Part shown: positions 7,809 to 16,437 of the stretch, piece by piece
How the letters are laid out: every line of letters begins with the position of its first letter
How positions within the stretch are numbered: position 1 is the stretch's first letter
Assembly: GCF_004403945.1 (NCBI RefSeq)
Contig: NZ_SOHM01000025.1
Location: 2,205-66,204, forward strand
Reading direction: 5' to 3'
From: Cryobacterium lactosi
GTDB taxonomy: Bacteria; Actinomycetota; Actinomycetes; Actinomycetales; Microbacteriaceae
Length of the DNA: 64,000 nt
Translations under genes and position numbers: made by a program
The notes under the pieces: generated by a model
The model's database searches: none
Seen by the model: the letters and a program-made list of their open reading frames with translations, nothing else
What the model was told of the DNA's origin: nothing

Positions 7809-8789
7809 GTGAACGCCCCCCGCCGCAAGCCCGGCAGCACCACCAGCGGCCTCGTGCTGATCGACAAGCCCCAGGGCTGGACCAGCCACGACGCCGTCGC
7901 CCGCACCCGCCGCCTGGCCAACACCCGCAAGGTCGGCCACGCCGGCACTCTCGACCCGATGGCCACCGGACTGCTGATCCTCGGCATCAACAGCTCAACC
8001 CGGCTGCTCACCTACGTGGTCGGCCTCGACAAGGAATACCTGGCCACCATCCGGCTGGGCGCGGCGACAACCACCGATGATGCCGAGGGGGAGGAGCTCA
8101 CCCGCGCGCCCGCCGAGTCTGTCGCCGCGGTGTCCGCGGCGGCCATCACCACGGGCATCCGGGGGCTCACCGGGGCGATCAGCCAACGCCCCAGCGCCGT
8201 GAGCGCGATCAAGGTGGACGGCAAACGCGCCTACGCCAGAGTGCGGGCCGGCGAAGACGTCGAACTGCCCGCCCGCCCGGTCACCGTCAGCGAGTTCGAG
8301 CTGGTCAGCAGCACCCCGCTCGACGGTTTCCTCGACCTCGAGGTGCGCGTGGTCTGCTCCTCGGGCACCTACATCAGGGCGCTCGCCCGAGACCTCGGCG
8401 CCGAACTGGGTGTCGGCGGGCACCTCACCAGCCTCCGTCGCACCCGCATCGGCCCGTTCGGCATCCAGGACGCCGACCCGCTCGACCAGCTCGACGTGGC
8501 CCGCGCCATGATCGGGCCGGCGGATGCCGCGAGCAGGCTGTTCGAGAGGCTCGACCTCGACGACAAGCAGGCCGTCGATCTCGGTCAGGGCAAGCGCATC
8601 GACGCGCCGGCCGGCGCCGTGGACGGCGGCCCGGTCGCCGCGGTCGACCCGCACGGCCGGCTCGTCGGACTCGTCGAATACCGCGCCGGGCAGGCCAAGT
8701 CGATCGTGAACTTCCCGCCGGACGCCCCCGCTGATCCGGTCACTGTGGCCGATCCCGCCGAGCCCGCCGCGCCGGAGGATGCATCGTGA
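7809..8789 (+). CDS. truB: tRNA pseudouridine(55) synthase
   Basis: Makes pseudouridine 55 in the T-arm of tRNAs. GLVLIDKPQGWTSHD, VGHAGTLDPMATGLL with the catalytic Asp, KEYLATIRLGAATTTDDAEGE and SSGTYIRALARDLG are all family signatures. The C-terminal part (about residues 215-300) has the actinobacterial accessory domain, followed by a Pro/Ala-rich tail. The GTG at 7809 is preceded by AAGGAT. The gene ends in a 4-base GTGA overlap with the next gene. It is separated from rbfA, its usual neighbour, by 7 kb. Confidence 0.95.
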   Translation: MNAPRRKPGSTTSGLVLIDKPQGWTSHDAVARTRRLANTRKVGHAGTLDPMATGLLILGINSSTRLLTYVVGLDKEYLATIRLGAATTTDDAEGEELTRAPAESVAAVSAAAITTGIRGLTGAISQRPSAVSAIKVDGKRAYARVRAGEDVELPARPVTVSEFELVSSTPLDGFLDLEVRVVCSSGTYIRALARDLGAELGVGGHLTSLRRTRIGPFGIQDADPLDQLDVARAMIGPADAASRLFERLDLDDKQAVDLGQGKRIDAPAGAVDGGPVAAVDPHGRLVGLVEYRAGQAKSIVNFPPDAPADPVTVADPAEPAAPEDAS

Positions 8790-9154
8790 TCGAGTGGTTC
8801 ACCTATCTGCAGCTGGCCGTCGCCACCGCCGCCGGTCTGCTCTGCCTGGGCCTCGGCTTTGTCGGCCGCAAACCCACCGACCTCAGCATGGGGGCGACGC
8901 TGCTGGTCGAGCTGCTGCTGATCGGGCAACTCGTGGTCGCCATCGTCGCGCCCCTCACCGGGAACCAGGCCACCGGCAGCCTGCTCGAGTTCTACACCTA
9001 CCTGATCAGCGCCATCCTGTTGCCGATCTTCGGGGGAGTGTGGGCGCTGATCGACCGCAGCCGGTGGAGCACAGTGATCCTCGGCGTGGTCTGCCTGTCG
9101 GTGGCGGTCATGGTCTACCGGATGCTGCAGATCTGGACCGTGCAGGGCGTCTGA
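8786..9154 (+). CDS. Small membrane protein between truB and ribF
   Basis: Unrecognised 122-residue protein with four predicted membrane segments (about residues 5-25, 32-53, 63-85 and 92-115) and short loops, no signal peptide and no cysteine pair. The GTG overlaps the truB stop by 4 bases, so translation is coupled. Nothing in the sequence indicates a function; position alone groups it with the tRNA-modification/flavin operon. Confidence 0.7.
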   Translation: MIEWFTYLQLAVATAAGLLCLGLGFVGRKPTDLSMGATLLVELLLIGQLVVAIVAPLTGNQATGSLLEFYTYLISAILLPIFGGVWALIDRSRWSTVILGVVCLSVAVMVYRMLQIWTVQGV

Positions 9155-9211
9155 GCCGAGGTTCGCGCCCGGCACCGTTCGGCCCGAAGATGCTGCGATA
9201 ATTACTGAGCG

Positions 9212-9676
9212 ATGAATGAGCTCAAGACCGACTCCGGAGACAACGCCACCGGCACGACGAAACCCGGTCGGGTGACCGGTATCGGTCGTGTGCTGATCAT
9301 GGTCTACGGAGTTCTCGCCCTGGCCGCCACCGGTCGCTCCTTCGTGCAGATCGTCGGCAAGTTCGACGAGGCTCCGCTGGCGTACACCCTGTCGGCGCTC
9401 GCCGCCGTGGTCTACATAGTCGCCACCATCGCCCTGATCAATCGGGGTCAGGCCTGGTACCGGATCGCCTGGATCACCATCGGCTTCGAGCTCCTGGGCG
9501 TTCTGGTGATCGGCACCCTCAGCCTGGTCGACCCGCAGCTGTTCCCGCACGACACCGTCTGGTCGGTGTACGGGCGTGGCTACCTGTTCATCCCACTGGT
9601 GCTGCCGGTCCTGGGCATGTGGTGGTTGGCGCGCCATGCGCCCGAACGCGCCGGCGGAACCGGAGCCGCAGCGTGA
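9212..9676 (+). CDS. Conserved membrane protein upstream of ribF
   Basis: 154-residue protein with a polar N-terminus (about 25 residues) and four hydrophobic segments: about 27-45, 61-78, 88-108 and 127-142. I do not recognise a domain. A GATAAT -10-like sequence at 9197-9202 lies just upstream, so it may have its own promoter. Its stop overlaps the possible GTG start of ribF by 4 bases, which ties it to ribF expression. Confidence 0.7.
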   Translation: MNELKTDSGDNATGTTKPGRVTGIGRVLIMVYGVLALAATGRSFVQIVGKFDEAPLAYTLSALAAVVYIVATIALINRGQAWYRIAWITIGFELLGVLVIGTLSLVDPQLFPHDTVWSVYGRGYLFIPLVLPVLGMWWLARHAPERAGGTGAAA

Positions 9677-10662
9677 GCGCCGCCAGGACCGCACCCACGA
9701 ACGTGCCCAGGCAGGCGCCGATGAAGGTGCTCAACGGCCTCGGCGCCGTTCCGGCCGACTGGCCGGCCTCGGCGGTCAGCATCGGCAAGTTCGACGGGGT
9801 GCACGCGGGCCACCGCGCCGTGATCGGTGAGCTCAAGGCTCACGCAACCCGGGAGGGCCTGGCGGCCGTTGTCGTCACCTTCGACCGGCATCCGCTCGCC
9901 CTGCTGAACCCGGCCAAGTGCCCCGCCGAACTGGTCAGTGTGCAGCAGAAGCTCGACCTGCTCGGTGAGACCGGCATCGACGCCACCCTGGTGCTCGCCT
10001 TCGACACCGCGCTCTCGTCGCTGCCGCCGGAGGACTTCGTGCGCGGCATCCTGGTGGACACCCTGCACGCTCGCCACGTGATGGTGGGGCGGGACTTCAG
10101 GTTCGGCGCCCGCGGTGCCGGCGACGCCGACCTGCTCACCGAACTCGGCCACCGTTACGGCTTCGATGTGCGCCTCATCGACGACGTCATGCCGCACGGG
10201 GAGCGCCGGGTCTCGTCCACCTGGATCCGCGAGCTGCTCTCCGCCGGTGACGTGCGGGCCGCGACCCGCCTGCTCGGGCACACCCCCGGAGTGCGCGGAG
10301 TGGTGGTGCACGGCGCGGCCAGAGGTCGCGAACTCGGCTTTCCCACCGCGAACCTCTCGCCAGAGGCTGAGGGGCTGATCCCCGCGGATGGTGTCTACGC
10401 CGGCTGGCTCACCGACAACGGGGAGCGCTACCCGGCCGCCATCTCGATCGGCAACAACCCCACCTTCGACGGTGTGCCGCAGAAGCAGGTTGAGGCGTAC
10501 GTGCTCGATCAGGACATCGACCTCTACGACCACGTCGTCGAGGTCGCCTTCGTCGAGCACATCCGCGGCATGGTCGCCTTCACCGGCATTGAGCCGTTGA
10601 TCCGGCAGATGCAGGACGACGTGGTGAAGACCCGCGCGATCCTGAACCTCCCGCTGGGATAA
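9673..10662 (+). CDS. ribF: Bifunctional riboflavin kinase / FAD synthetase
   Basis: Converts riboflavin to FMN and then FAD. The adenylyltransferase half shows VSIGKFDGVHAGHRAVI (nucleotide-binding G-x-F-D-G-x-H-x-G-H) and GRDFRFGARGAGDADLL. The kinase half shows RGRELGFPTANL and DGVYAGWL. Two starts are possible. The GTG at 9673 overlaps the upstream stop by 4 bases and has GGAG at 9662-9665, giving 329 residues. The ATG at 9721 is where homology to other RibF proteins begins but has no visible ribosome binding site. I list the former. No FMN riboswitch is visible upstream. Confidence 0.93.
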   Translation: MSAARTAPTNVPRQAPMKVLNGLGAVPADWPASAVSIGKFDGVHAGHRAVIGELKAHATREGLAAVVVTFDRHPLALLNPAKCPAELVSVQQKLDLLGETGIDATLVLAFDTALSSLPPEDFVRGILVDTLHARHVMVGRDFRFGARGAGDADLLTELGHRYGFDVRLIDDVMPHGERRVSSTWIRELLSAGDVRAATRLLGHTPGVRGVVVHGAARGRELGFPTANLSPEAEGLIPADGVYAGWLTDNGERYPAAISIGNNPTFDGVPQKQVEAYVLDQDIDLYDHVVEVAFVEHIRGMVAFTGIEPLIRQMQDDVVKTRAILNLPLG

Positions 10663-10683
10663 ACGGGCCGGTCGGGCGCCAGG

Positions 10684-11373
10684 TCAGACGGTCGGCTGCA
10701 CCGGCGGTATCTGCTCCGGCGTGTCCGCGGGCAACGGCCCGCGGCCGAACAGGAACAGGATCAGTTCCGGCGCGGTGCTGCGGAGCGGGGTGCCATGGCC
10801 GACGCTCCACTCGGCATCCGTCGCCACCAGCCGGCGGGTGCGCAGCACGGCCTTGATCTCGGTAGGCGCGATCAGGCTGCGTCGCAGCGCCACCGCACCG
10901 CCGGCCATGGGGTGAATGGGCAGGGTCAGGCCCAGCGGATGCGCCAGGTCCAAGCCGTGAACCACGGCCTCGGTCAGGTCGGTGATGCCGCCTCGGCCCG
11001 TGGCCGCCCTGGCTGCGGCGATTTCGCGCAGCCGGAGCACCAGCTGGTCCGGCTCGGCCGCTGCAGCGGCCCGGCTGACGGCCTCGATGGCGCGCGCCGG
11101 GCGCAGATGGTGCCCGACGTAGGCGCGGGTGGCGCTGCCGAGGAGCTCACGTTTGCTGCTGCCCAGCCGCCAGACCAGGTGCCCGGCGACGTCGCGCACC
11201 CGCCACCCGGCGCACAGGCTCTGCGCTTCCCACTGCTCGGGAGCCAGCCCGGCGAGCAGATCGGCTATGGCCGTGAGGGTGGCGGCCAGATGCCCGGACC
11301 AGCGCGCGTTGACTCCGGATTCATTGCCGACGCTCCGCAAGCTGAGGGGGAGGAGTCGTGCGAATTCTGCCAT
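10684..11373 (-). CDS. Mycothiol-dependent maleylpyruvate isomerase family protein
   Basis: 229-residue protein with the DinB-like four-helix arrangement of the TIGR03083 family. CAGWRVRDVAGHLVWRLG has the metal-ligand His of the first motif, and DLTEAVVHGLDLAHPLG has the His/Asp of the second. Relatives use mycothiol as cofactor, fitting an actinobacterium, but most members have no known substrate. The ATG at 11373 is chosen because it follows a - strand TAGGCT element by seven bases; an upstream start would run into the divergent MFS gene. Confidence 0.7.
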   Translation of the reverse strand: MAEFARLLPLSLRSVGNESGVNARWSGHLAATLTAIADLLAGLAPEQWEAQSLCAGWRVRDVAGHLVWRLGSSKRELLGSATRAYVGHHLRPARAIEAVSRAAAAAEPDQLVLRLREIAAARAATGRGGITDLTEAVVHGLDLAHPLGLTLPIHPMAGGAVALRRSLIAPTEIKAVLRTRRLVATDAEWSVGHGTPLRSTAPELILFLFGRGPLPADTPEQIPPVQPTV

Positions 11374-11380
11374 GCCGTCC

Positions 11381-11390
11381 AGCCTAGACT
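11381..11390. promoter_or_regulatory. Symmetrical bidirectional -10 element
   Basis: AGCCTAGACT reads TAGACT on the + strand (11385-11390), six bases before the MFS GTG at 11397. It reads TAGGCT on the - strand (11386-11381), seven bases before the ATG at 11373. The two hexamers share the central TA. The layout copies that at 3953-3962. Confidence 0.6.
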
Positions 11391-11396
11391 TGCTGA

Positions 11397-12626
11397 GTGT
11401 CAGCCACCTCGCCCCGCTCCCTGTGGGCCGGGCGAACCCTGGCGCTGCTGGGCATCGTCCTCGTCGCCGCCAACCTGCGCACCGCCGTCGCGGCACTCTC
11501 GCCCATCGTCAGCCAGATCTCCACCGACGTTCCGCTGAGCGCAACGGCCATCGGCATCCTCGGCATGCTGCCGCCGGTCTGCTTCGCCGTATTCGGCATC
11601 TTCACCCCGGTCTACACGCGCCGGCTCGGCCTGGAGAACGTTCTTGTGCTCGCCCTCACCGCGATGATGATCGGGCACCTCACCCGCGGCCTGGCCGGCT
11701 CTCTCCCGGTCCTGGTGATCGGGAGTGTGGTCACCTTCGCCGGCCTCGGCGTGGGCAACGTGCTGCTGCCGCCGCTGGTGAAGAAGTACTTCCCCGACCG
11801 GATCGGCCTGGTCACGTCGCTCTACGTCACGATGCTGTCGCTGAGCACCCTGTTCCCCCCGCTGATCGCGGTGCCGGTGGCGGATGCCGCCGGCTGGCGG
11901 GTGTCCCTCGGCCTCTGGCTGCTGCCGGTGCTGGTCGCCCTCGTGCCCTGGGTCACCATGTTCGTGCGGCACAGGGTGCAGGTGGCTCCCGGCACAGTCG
12001 TCGAGGAGGCCGAACCGGCGCTGGTGGGCCGGATCTGGCATTCGTCGATCGCCTGGGCCCTGGCCGTGGTCTTCGCGGCATCGTCGCTCAACGCCTACGC
12101 GATGTTCGCCTGGCTGCCGCAGCTGCTCATCGACACGGCCGGCGTCACCCCCGCGCAGGCCGGCACCCTGCTTTCGGTGTACGCGGCAATGGGGATTCCC
12201 TGTGCCCTGCTGATTCCCTGGCTGACCGCCCGGATGAAAAACGTGGCGGGCCTCGTGTACCTCGGCGCCGCGGTCTTCCTGATCGGCGACCTGGGACTGC
12301 TCCTGGCCCCCGGCACGCTGACCTGGCTCTGGGTGGTCATGGCCGGCCTCGGACCGTTGCTGTTCCCCCTCGTCCTGGTGCTGATCAACCTGCGTACCCG
12401 AACCCATGCCGGGTCGGTGGCCCTGAGCGGGTTCGTGCAAAGCGTCGGCTACACGCTCGGCGCGATCGGCCCGCTCAGTGTGGCCCTGTTGCACGAGGTC
12501 ACCGGGGGCTGGACGGCGCCGCTGCTGTTCCTGATCGGCACGGCGCTCGCGGTCACCGTGGCCGGTGCCGTCATCGCCCGCCCGCACCTGCTCGAGGACG
12601 ATCTGGATCGCCGACACCGCCTGTAG
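11397..12626 (+). CDS. MFS transporter, CynX/NimT type
   Basis: 409-residue 12-helix major facilitator. The N-terminal ALLGIVLVAANLRTAVAALSPIVSQIS is typical of the cyanate/2-nitroimidazole transporter (CynX/NimT/YycB) group, with the conserved N-L-R-T/P in TM1. Later helices contain VVTFAGLGVGNVLLPPLVKKYFPDR and a C-terminal half beginning SSIAWALAVVFAASSLNAYAMFAWLP. The substrate is not predictable; group members export small anions or nitroimidazoles. No cyanase gene is nearby. Start: GTG at 11397 directly after a TAGACT element. Confidence 0.8.
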   Translation: MSATSPRSLWAGRTLALLGIVLVAANLRTAVAALSPIVSQISTDVPLSATAIGILGMLPPVCFAVFGIFTPVYTRRLGLENVLVLALTAMMIGHLTRGLAGSLPVLVIGSVVTFAGLGVGNVLLPPLVKKYFPDRIGLVTSLYVTMLSLSTLFPPLIAVPVADAAGWRVSLGLWLLPVLVALVPWVTMFVRHRVQVAPGTVVEEAEPALVGRIWHSSIAWALAVVFAASSLNAYAMFAWLPQLLIDTAGVTPAQAGTLLSVYAAMGIPCALLIPWLTARMKNVAGLVYLGAAVFLIGDLGLLLAPGTLTWLWVVMAGLGPLLFPLVLVLINLRTRTHAGSVALSGFVQSVGYTLGAIGPLSVALLHEVTGGWTAPLLFLIGTALAVTVAGAVIARPHLLEDDLDRRHRL

Positions 12627-12630
12627 CCGC

Positions 12631-12644
12631 TGCTCATATGAGCA
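12631..12644. promoter_or_regulatory. Perfect palindrome upstream of the SorC regulator
   Basis: TGCTCATATGAGCA is a perfect 14-base palindrome located 5 bases after the MFS stop and about 17 bases upstream of the probable -35 box (TTGTCC, 12661-12666; -10 TACGCT, 12685-12690; 18-base spacer) of the regulator gene. It is a candidate operator for that regulator. Confidence 0.5.
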
Positions 12645-12716
12645 AGATCTGCAACGAGTGTTGTCCCGGTCGGAGAACTCCACTTACGCTAGGGCCACGT
12701 GGGAAGGCACCAGCGA

Positions 12717-13664
12717 ATGACCGACATCGACGAACTGCGCTCCATTCGGGCGGCCGAGTTGTATTACGAAGAAGACAAGACCCAGGACGAGATCGGCACG
12801 ATCCTCCGGCTCACCCGGTGGAAGGTCGGTAGGCTGCTGGCCCAAGCCAAGGCCAACGGGTTCATACGTATCGAAATCGTGCATCCCCGCGCGCGTCGTC
12901 TCGGTATCGAACGTCAGCTGCGCGAAGCCACGGGCCTCACCGACGCCATCGTGGTCTCCACTGCCGGAGTCGTCGACGAGCTCGACCTGCACAAGCGCAC
13001 CGCGCAGGCGGCCGCGGACTACCTCACCGCCCTGCGCCCGGTGCCGCGCACTCTCGGGATCAGCTGGGGCCGCACCCTGTACGACATTTCGGTGCAGCTC
13101 AAGCCCGGCTGGGCCAGCGGCGTCAACGTGGTGCAGATCAACGGCGGCGTGAGCCTGAATGCCCGCCCGGGAACGGCCGCAGCCACCGCCGTGAGCATCG
13201 CCCAGAAGGGCGCAGGTCAGTTCACCCTGCTGCCAAGTCCCGCCATCCTGGAGCGGATGGAGACCAAGCAGGCCATCGCCTCCGACCGCTCGGTCGCGGC
13301 AGTGCTCGAGATGGGCTCAGCGGCCTCGGCCTACCTGTTCAGCGCGGGCCAGGCCGACGAGGACTCTGCCCACGTCGACAGCGGGTACCTCACGCCGGAG
13401 CAGGTGGCCGAGCTCGTACGCAAGGGGGCCGTCGGCGACGTGGTCGGGAGGTTCATCGACAGCGCGGGCCAGATCGTCGACCCTGCGCTGGACGAACGCA
13501 CCTTCGGCATCCAGCTGGAGCAGTTGCGCCGGGCGAAGACCGCCATCGCCGTGATCGGCGGTCCGCGCAAGCACGCGATCGCGCGCTCCGTTGTGCTCAG
13601 CGGCCTCTGCACGGTTCTGATCACCGACGAGGACACCGCCCTCGCCCTACTTCGCGAACCGTGA
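12717..13664 (+). CDS. SorC/DeoR-type sugar-responsive transcriptional regulator
   Basis: Predicted regulator of 315 residues. The N-terminal HTH is AAELYYEEDKTQDEIGTILR followed by LTRWKVGRLLAQAKANGFIRIEI, the SorC form. Residues about 60-310 form the sugar-phosphate-binding domain (TLGISWGRTLYDIS, NVVQINGGVS and a late AVIGGPRKHAIA match the order in the family). The ATG at 12717 has GGAAGG nine bases upstream and is preferred to a GTG at 12699. No sugar-transport or catabolic gene adjoins it on the same strand, so its target may be the upstream MFS gene or lie elsewhere. Its stop codon lies inside a large hairpin. Confidence 0.82.
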   Translation: MTDIDELRSIRAAELYYEEDKTQDEIGTILRLTRWKVGRLLAQAKANGFIRIEIVHPRARRLGIERQLREATGLTDAIVVSTAGVVDELDLHKRTAQAAADYLTALRPVPRTLGISWGRTLYDISVQLKPGWASGVNVVQINGGVSLNARPGTAAATAVSIAQKGAGQFTLLPSPAILERMETKQAIASDRSVAAVLEMGSAASAYLFSAGQADEDSAHVDSGYLTPEQVAELVRKGAVGDVVGRFIDSAGQIVDPALDERTFGIQLEQLRRAKTAIAVIGGPRKHAIARSVVLSGLCTVLITDEDTALALLREP

Positions 13665-13714
13665 GCTAAGCACCGGAAAACGCCCGTTTTGGGTGCTTAA
13701 CTCACAGTTCGCGA
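13652..13714. terminator. Long inverted repeat between convergent genes
   Basis: The arms 13652-13674 and 13692-13714 match at 21 of 23 positions. The 17-base centre contains a further perfect inverted repeat (AAAACG-CC-CGTTTT, 13677-13690), so nearly the whole 63 bases can fold. It includes the SorC stop codon and ends just before the convergent metalloprotease-like gene. It probably terminates both transcripts. Confidence 0.7.
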
Positions 13715-13721
13715 GGGGGAG

Positions 13722-15092
13722 TCACGCCTCGTGGGGACGGTCGGGGTTGTCGTCGCGGAGGAGGTCGGCCAGGGCCTGGTCGACGTCGTCCAGCACCGGT
13801 GGCTCACCCTTGGCTGTGGAGGTGAGCCGCGCGACCAGCGACTGCGGGTCGTCGAGGTCCGCAGACGTCGGCAGGATGTCGGGGTGCGCCCACAGGGCGT
13901 CCCTGGCCTCGTTGCCCACGGCGTCGGTGACCGCCTGCCACATCGCGGCAGCCTCACGCAGCCGGCGGGGGCGCAGCTCCAGGCCCACCAGGGTGGCGAA
14001 AGCCGACTCGGCGGGGCCACCGGATGCCCGGCGGCGCTTGACGGTCTCGTTGATCGCATCCGCGCGCGGCAACCGGCTGGTGGCCTCGAGGGTGACCACG
14101 TCGACCCAGCCCTCGACCAGGGCGAGCATGGTCTCGAGGCGACCGAGCGCGGCCAGCTGGGCGTCGGACTTGGGCGGGATCAGCGAGCCGTTCACCATGG
14201 CGTCGCGCAGTTCCTCGGGGTTCGACGGGTCGAAGCCCTCGGCGAGGGACTCCAGGCGTTCGGTGTCGATGGTGATGCCATGCGCAAAATCGGTGATCGA
14301 GCTGATCATGTGCAGACGCAACCAGCGGGAGTGCCTGAACAGCCGGGCGTGGGCGAGCTCGCGCACGGCGAGGTAGATCTGCACCTGGTCGGCCGGCACA
14401 TCCAGGCCTTCGCCGAATTCGGCGACGTTCTGGGGGAGCAGGGCGGCCTGCTGATCGCCGAAGAGGGGGATGCCGATGTCGCCGCCGGAGACGACCTCGC
14501 TGGCAAGCTGGCCGACAACCTGGCCCAGCTGCATGGCGAACAGGGTGCCGCCGAGACTGCGCATCATCTGGCTGGCGCCGGCGAGCATGCCCTTGAGCTC
14601 CTCGGGGGCCTGCTCGGTGAGCACGTTGGTGAGGGAATCCGAGATGCTGGTGGCCACAGGTTCGGAGAGCTGGCTCCACAGCGGCATGGTGGCGCTCACC
14701 CACTCCCTGCGGGTCATCAGGCGAGGTTCGACGGTGAGCTCGGCAACGTTGATCACATCGTCCAACCAGAGCGCCGCGATGTGGAAGGCCTGCTCGAGCT
14801 CGGCTCGCTGGGCATCGGTCGTGCTGAGCGCTCCGGCGGCGGCGCGCTCCTGGCCCTGCTGAAGGGCGATGTCCCAGTTGATGCCGCCGTCGCCGCCGCC
14901 CTTCAGGGCGCCCTGCAACTGGCTCATCAGGGCCGCGACACTCGCGGGGTCGTTGGGAAGCCCGGCAGCGCCGGCCAACTGGCCGGGGTCGATCGACGAT
15001 TTGCCGGACAGGATGTCCCGGAGCATGTCCCGGAATTCGTCTTCTGGATTCTGACCCTCGTCGGGTCGGGAGTCATCGGCCACTTCAGGCAC
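13722..15092 (-). CDS. Zincin-like metallopeptidase family protein (TIGR03624-like)
   Basis: 456-residue actinobacterial protein of the 'putative hydrolase / zinc-dependent metalloprotease' family. After a charged, flexible N-terminus (residues 1-75), the core includes ASQMMRSLGGTLFAMQLGQVVGQLASEVVSGGDIG and the helix LAVRELAHARLFRHSRWLR, which occupies the position of the zincin H-E-x-x-H helix in degenerate form. Peptidase activity is not demonstrated for the family. The GTG at 15092 is the most plausible start (VPEVADDSRPDEG). It is divergent from the PDZ/Lon-like protease gene, an arrangement often seen in actinobacteria. Confidence 0.72.
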   Translation of the reverse strand: MPEVADDSRPDEGQNPEDEFRDMLRDILSGKSSIDPGQLAGAAGLPNDPASVAALMSQLQGALKGGGDGGINWDIALQQGQERAAAGALSTTDAQRAELEQAFHIAALWLDDVINVAELTVEPRLMTRREWVSATMPLWSQLSEPVATSISDSLTNVLTEQAPEELKGMLAGASQMMRSLGGTLFAMQLGQVVGQLASEVVSGGDIGIPLFGDQQAALLPQNVAEFGEGLDVPADQVQIYLAVRELAHARLFRHSRWLRLHMISSITDFAHGITIDTERLESLAEGFDPSNPEELRDAMVNGSLIPPKSDAQLAALGRLETMLALVEGWVDVVTLEATSRLPRADAINETVKRRRASGGPAESAFATLVGLELRPRRLREAAAMWQAVTDAVGNEARDALWAHPDILPTSADLDDPQSLVARLTSTAKGEPPVLDDVDQALADLLRDDNPDRPHEA

Positions 15093-15224
15093 CTCTCAGT
15101 TGCGTGCCTCTACGCTAGCCCGAGAACCCCGGCTAGAACTGGGAAATGACCTACGCTGGGTTCTTGCGTTGTCGCCTGTAGCGAACAGGCCGCGTACTTC
15201 TCGTTCATCCTTCTAAGGAGCCTG

Positions 15225-16328
15225 GTGGCCCTCTTCACCGCTGACCCGCATTCAGGCGCCGACCGACCCCGCCGGGGTTCCCGCACCGGCTGGGTGGTAC
15301 TGGGCATCGCGCTGGTCACCGGGCTCACCCTGGCCGTCGTACCGTCGCCGTACGTCGTGGAAAGGCCGGGTCCGGTGTACAACACCCTGGGCTCGGCCGA
15401 AAACGACGGTGAGAAGACCGACCTCATCACGATCCCCGACGAGACCGTGTACCCGACCGAGGGCAGCCTCGACCTCCTCACCGTCTCCGTGCTCGGCAAC
15501 CCGGACAACCGGCTGAACTGGCTGACTGTCGCGGCAGCCTGGCTGGACCCGAGCCAGGCCGTGGTGCCGCTTGAGTCGGTCTTCCCGACCGACGTCACCA
15601 CCGAGGAGCGCGATGAGCAGAACCAGGTCGCCATGGTCAACTCCCAGCAGGACGCCATCGCCGCAGCCCTGACCAGCCTCGGCTATGACTACCCCACCGA
15701 ACTGAGCGTCGTGTCCCTGGCCGACGGCGCCCCGGCCGAGGGGCTGATCCAGGCCGGAGACCTCATCGAGTCCGTCAACGGCGAAACCGTGGCGGATATC
15801 ACGGCGCTGCGGACCGCGCTGACGGCCAGCGGCGCCGGCACCCCTGTTACCATCGGGCTGAACCGCGACGGCACCGAACAGAGCGTCGAGGTCGCACCCG
15901 TCGACATCGACGGCAACGTGGTGCTCGGCATCAACGTCAAGTCGGACTACAAGTTCCCGTTCGACGTCAACATCCAGCTCGACAAGGTCGGCGGACCGAG
16001 CGCGGGCATGATGTTCGCGTTGGGCATCATCGACAAGCTCACCCCCGGGTCGATCCAGGGCGGGGCGGATGTCGCCGGGACCGGCACCATCGACCAGTCC
16101 GGCACCGTCGGCCCCATCGGCGGAATCCGCCAGAAACTCTTCGGGGCCAAAGAAGCCGGTGCGGAGTGGTTCCTGGCGCCAACGGCGAACTGTGACGAGG
16201 TCACGGGGCACGTTCCAGACGGGCTGACCGTACTGGCCGTGAGCACCCTGGACGAGTCCCTGGCCGCACTGGATGCCATCCGCACTGGAGCCGATATCGG
16301 CGACCTGCCGACCTGCCCAGCCGGCTGA
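15225..16328 (+). CDS. PDZ-domain Lon-like serine protease (S16), membrane anchored
   Basis: 367 residues with one N-terminal membrane anchor (about residues 22-42, WVVLGIALVTGLTLAVV) and the rest outside the membrane. A PDZ domain follows (about 165-235: GAPAEGLIQAGDLIESVNG), then a Lon proteolytic domain with the catalytic Ser in GGPSAGMMFALG and the Lys in IGGIRQKLFGAKEAGAEWF. No ATPase domain is present. Its start GTG at 15225 is preceded by AAGGAG. It probably takes part in envelope protein quality control; the substrate is unknown. Confidence 0.88.
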   Translation: MALFTADPHSGADRPRRGSRTGWVVLGIALVTGLTLAVVPSPYVVERPGPVYNTLGSAENDGEKTDLITIPDETVYPTEGSLDLLTVSVLGNPDNRLNWLTVAAAWLDPSQAVVPLESVFPTDVTTEERDEQNQVAMVNSQQDAIAAALTSLGYDYPTELSVVSLADGAPAEGLIQAGDLIESVNGETVADITALRTALTASGAGTPVTIGLNRDGTEQSVEVAPVDIDGNVVLGINVKSDYKFPFDVNIQLDKVGGPSAGMMFALGIIDKLTPGSIQGGADVAGTGTIDQSGTVGPIGGIRQKLFGAKEAGAEWFLAPTANCDEVTGHVPDGLTVLAVSTLDESLAALDAIRTGADIGDLPTCPAG

Positions 16329-16437
16329 TAGCAGGGCTGCTTCTGGGCGAGCCCTCAGCGAACTGGGGGTTTGCCCTGAGGAGGCTTGCATAGAATGAGG
16401 GTCTGACCCCCGATCTATCAGAGCAAGAGGCCAATTC

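Noticed and set aside
9155-10662. FMN riboswitch controlling ribF
   Set aside because: There is no leader of suitable length or conserved core; ribF overlaps or abuts the preceding gene.
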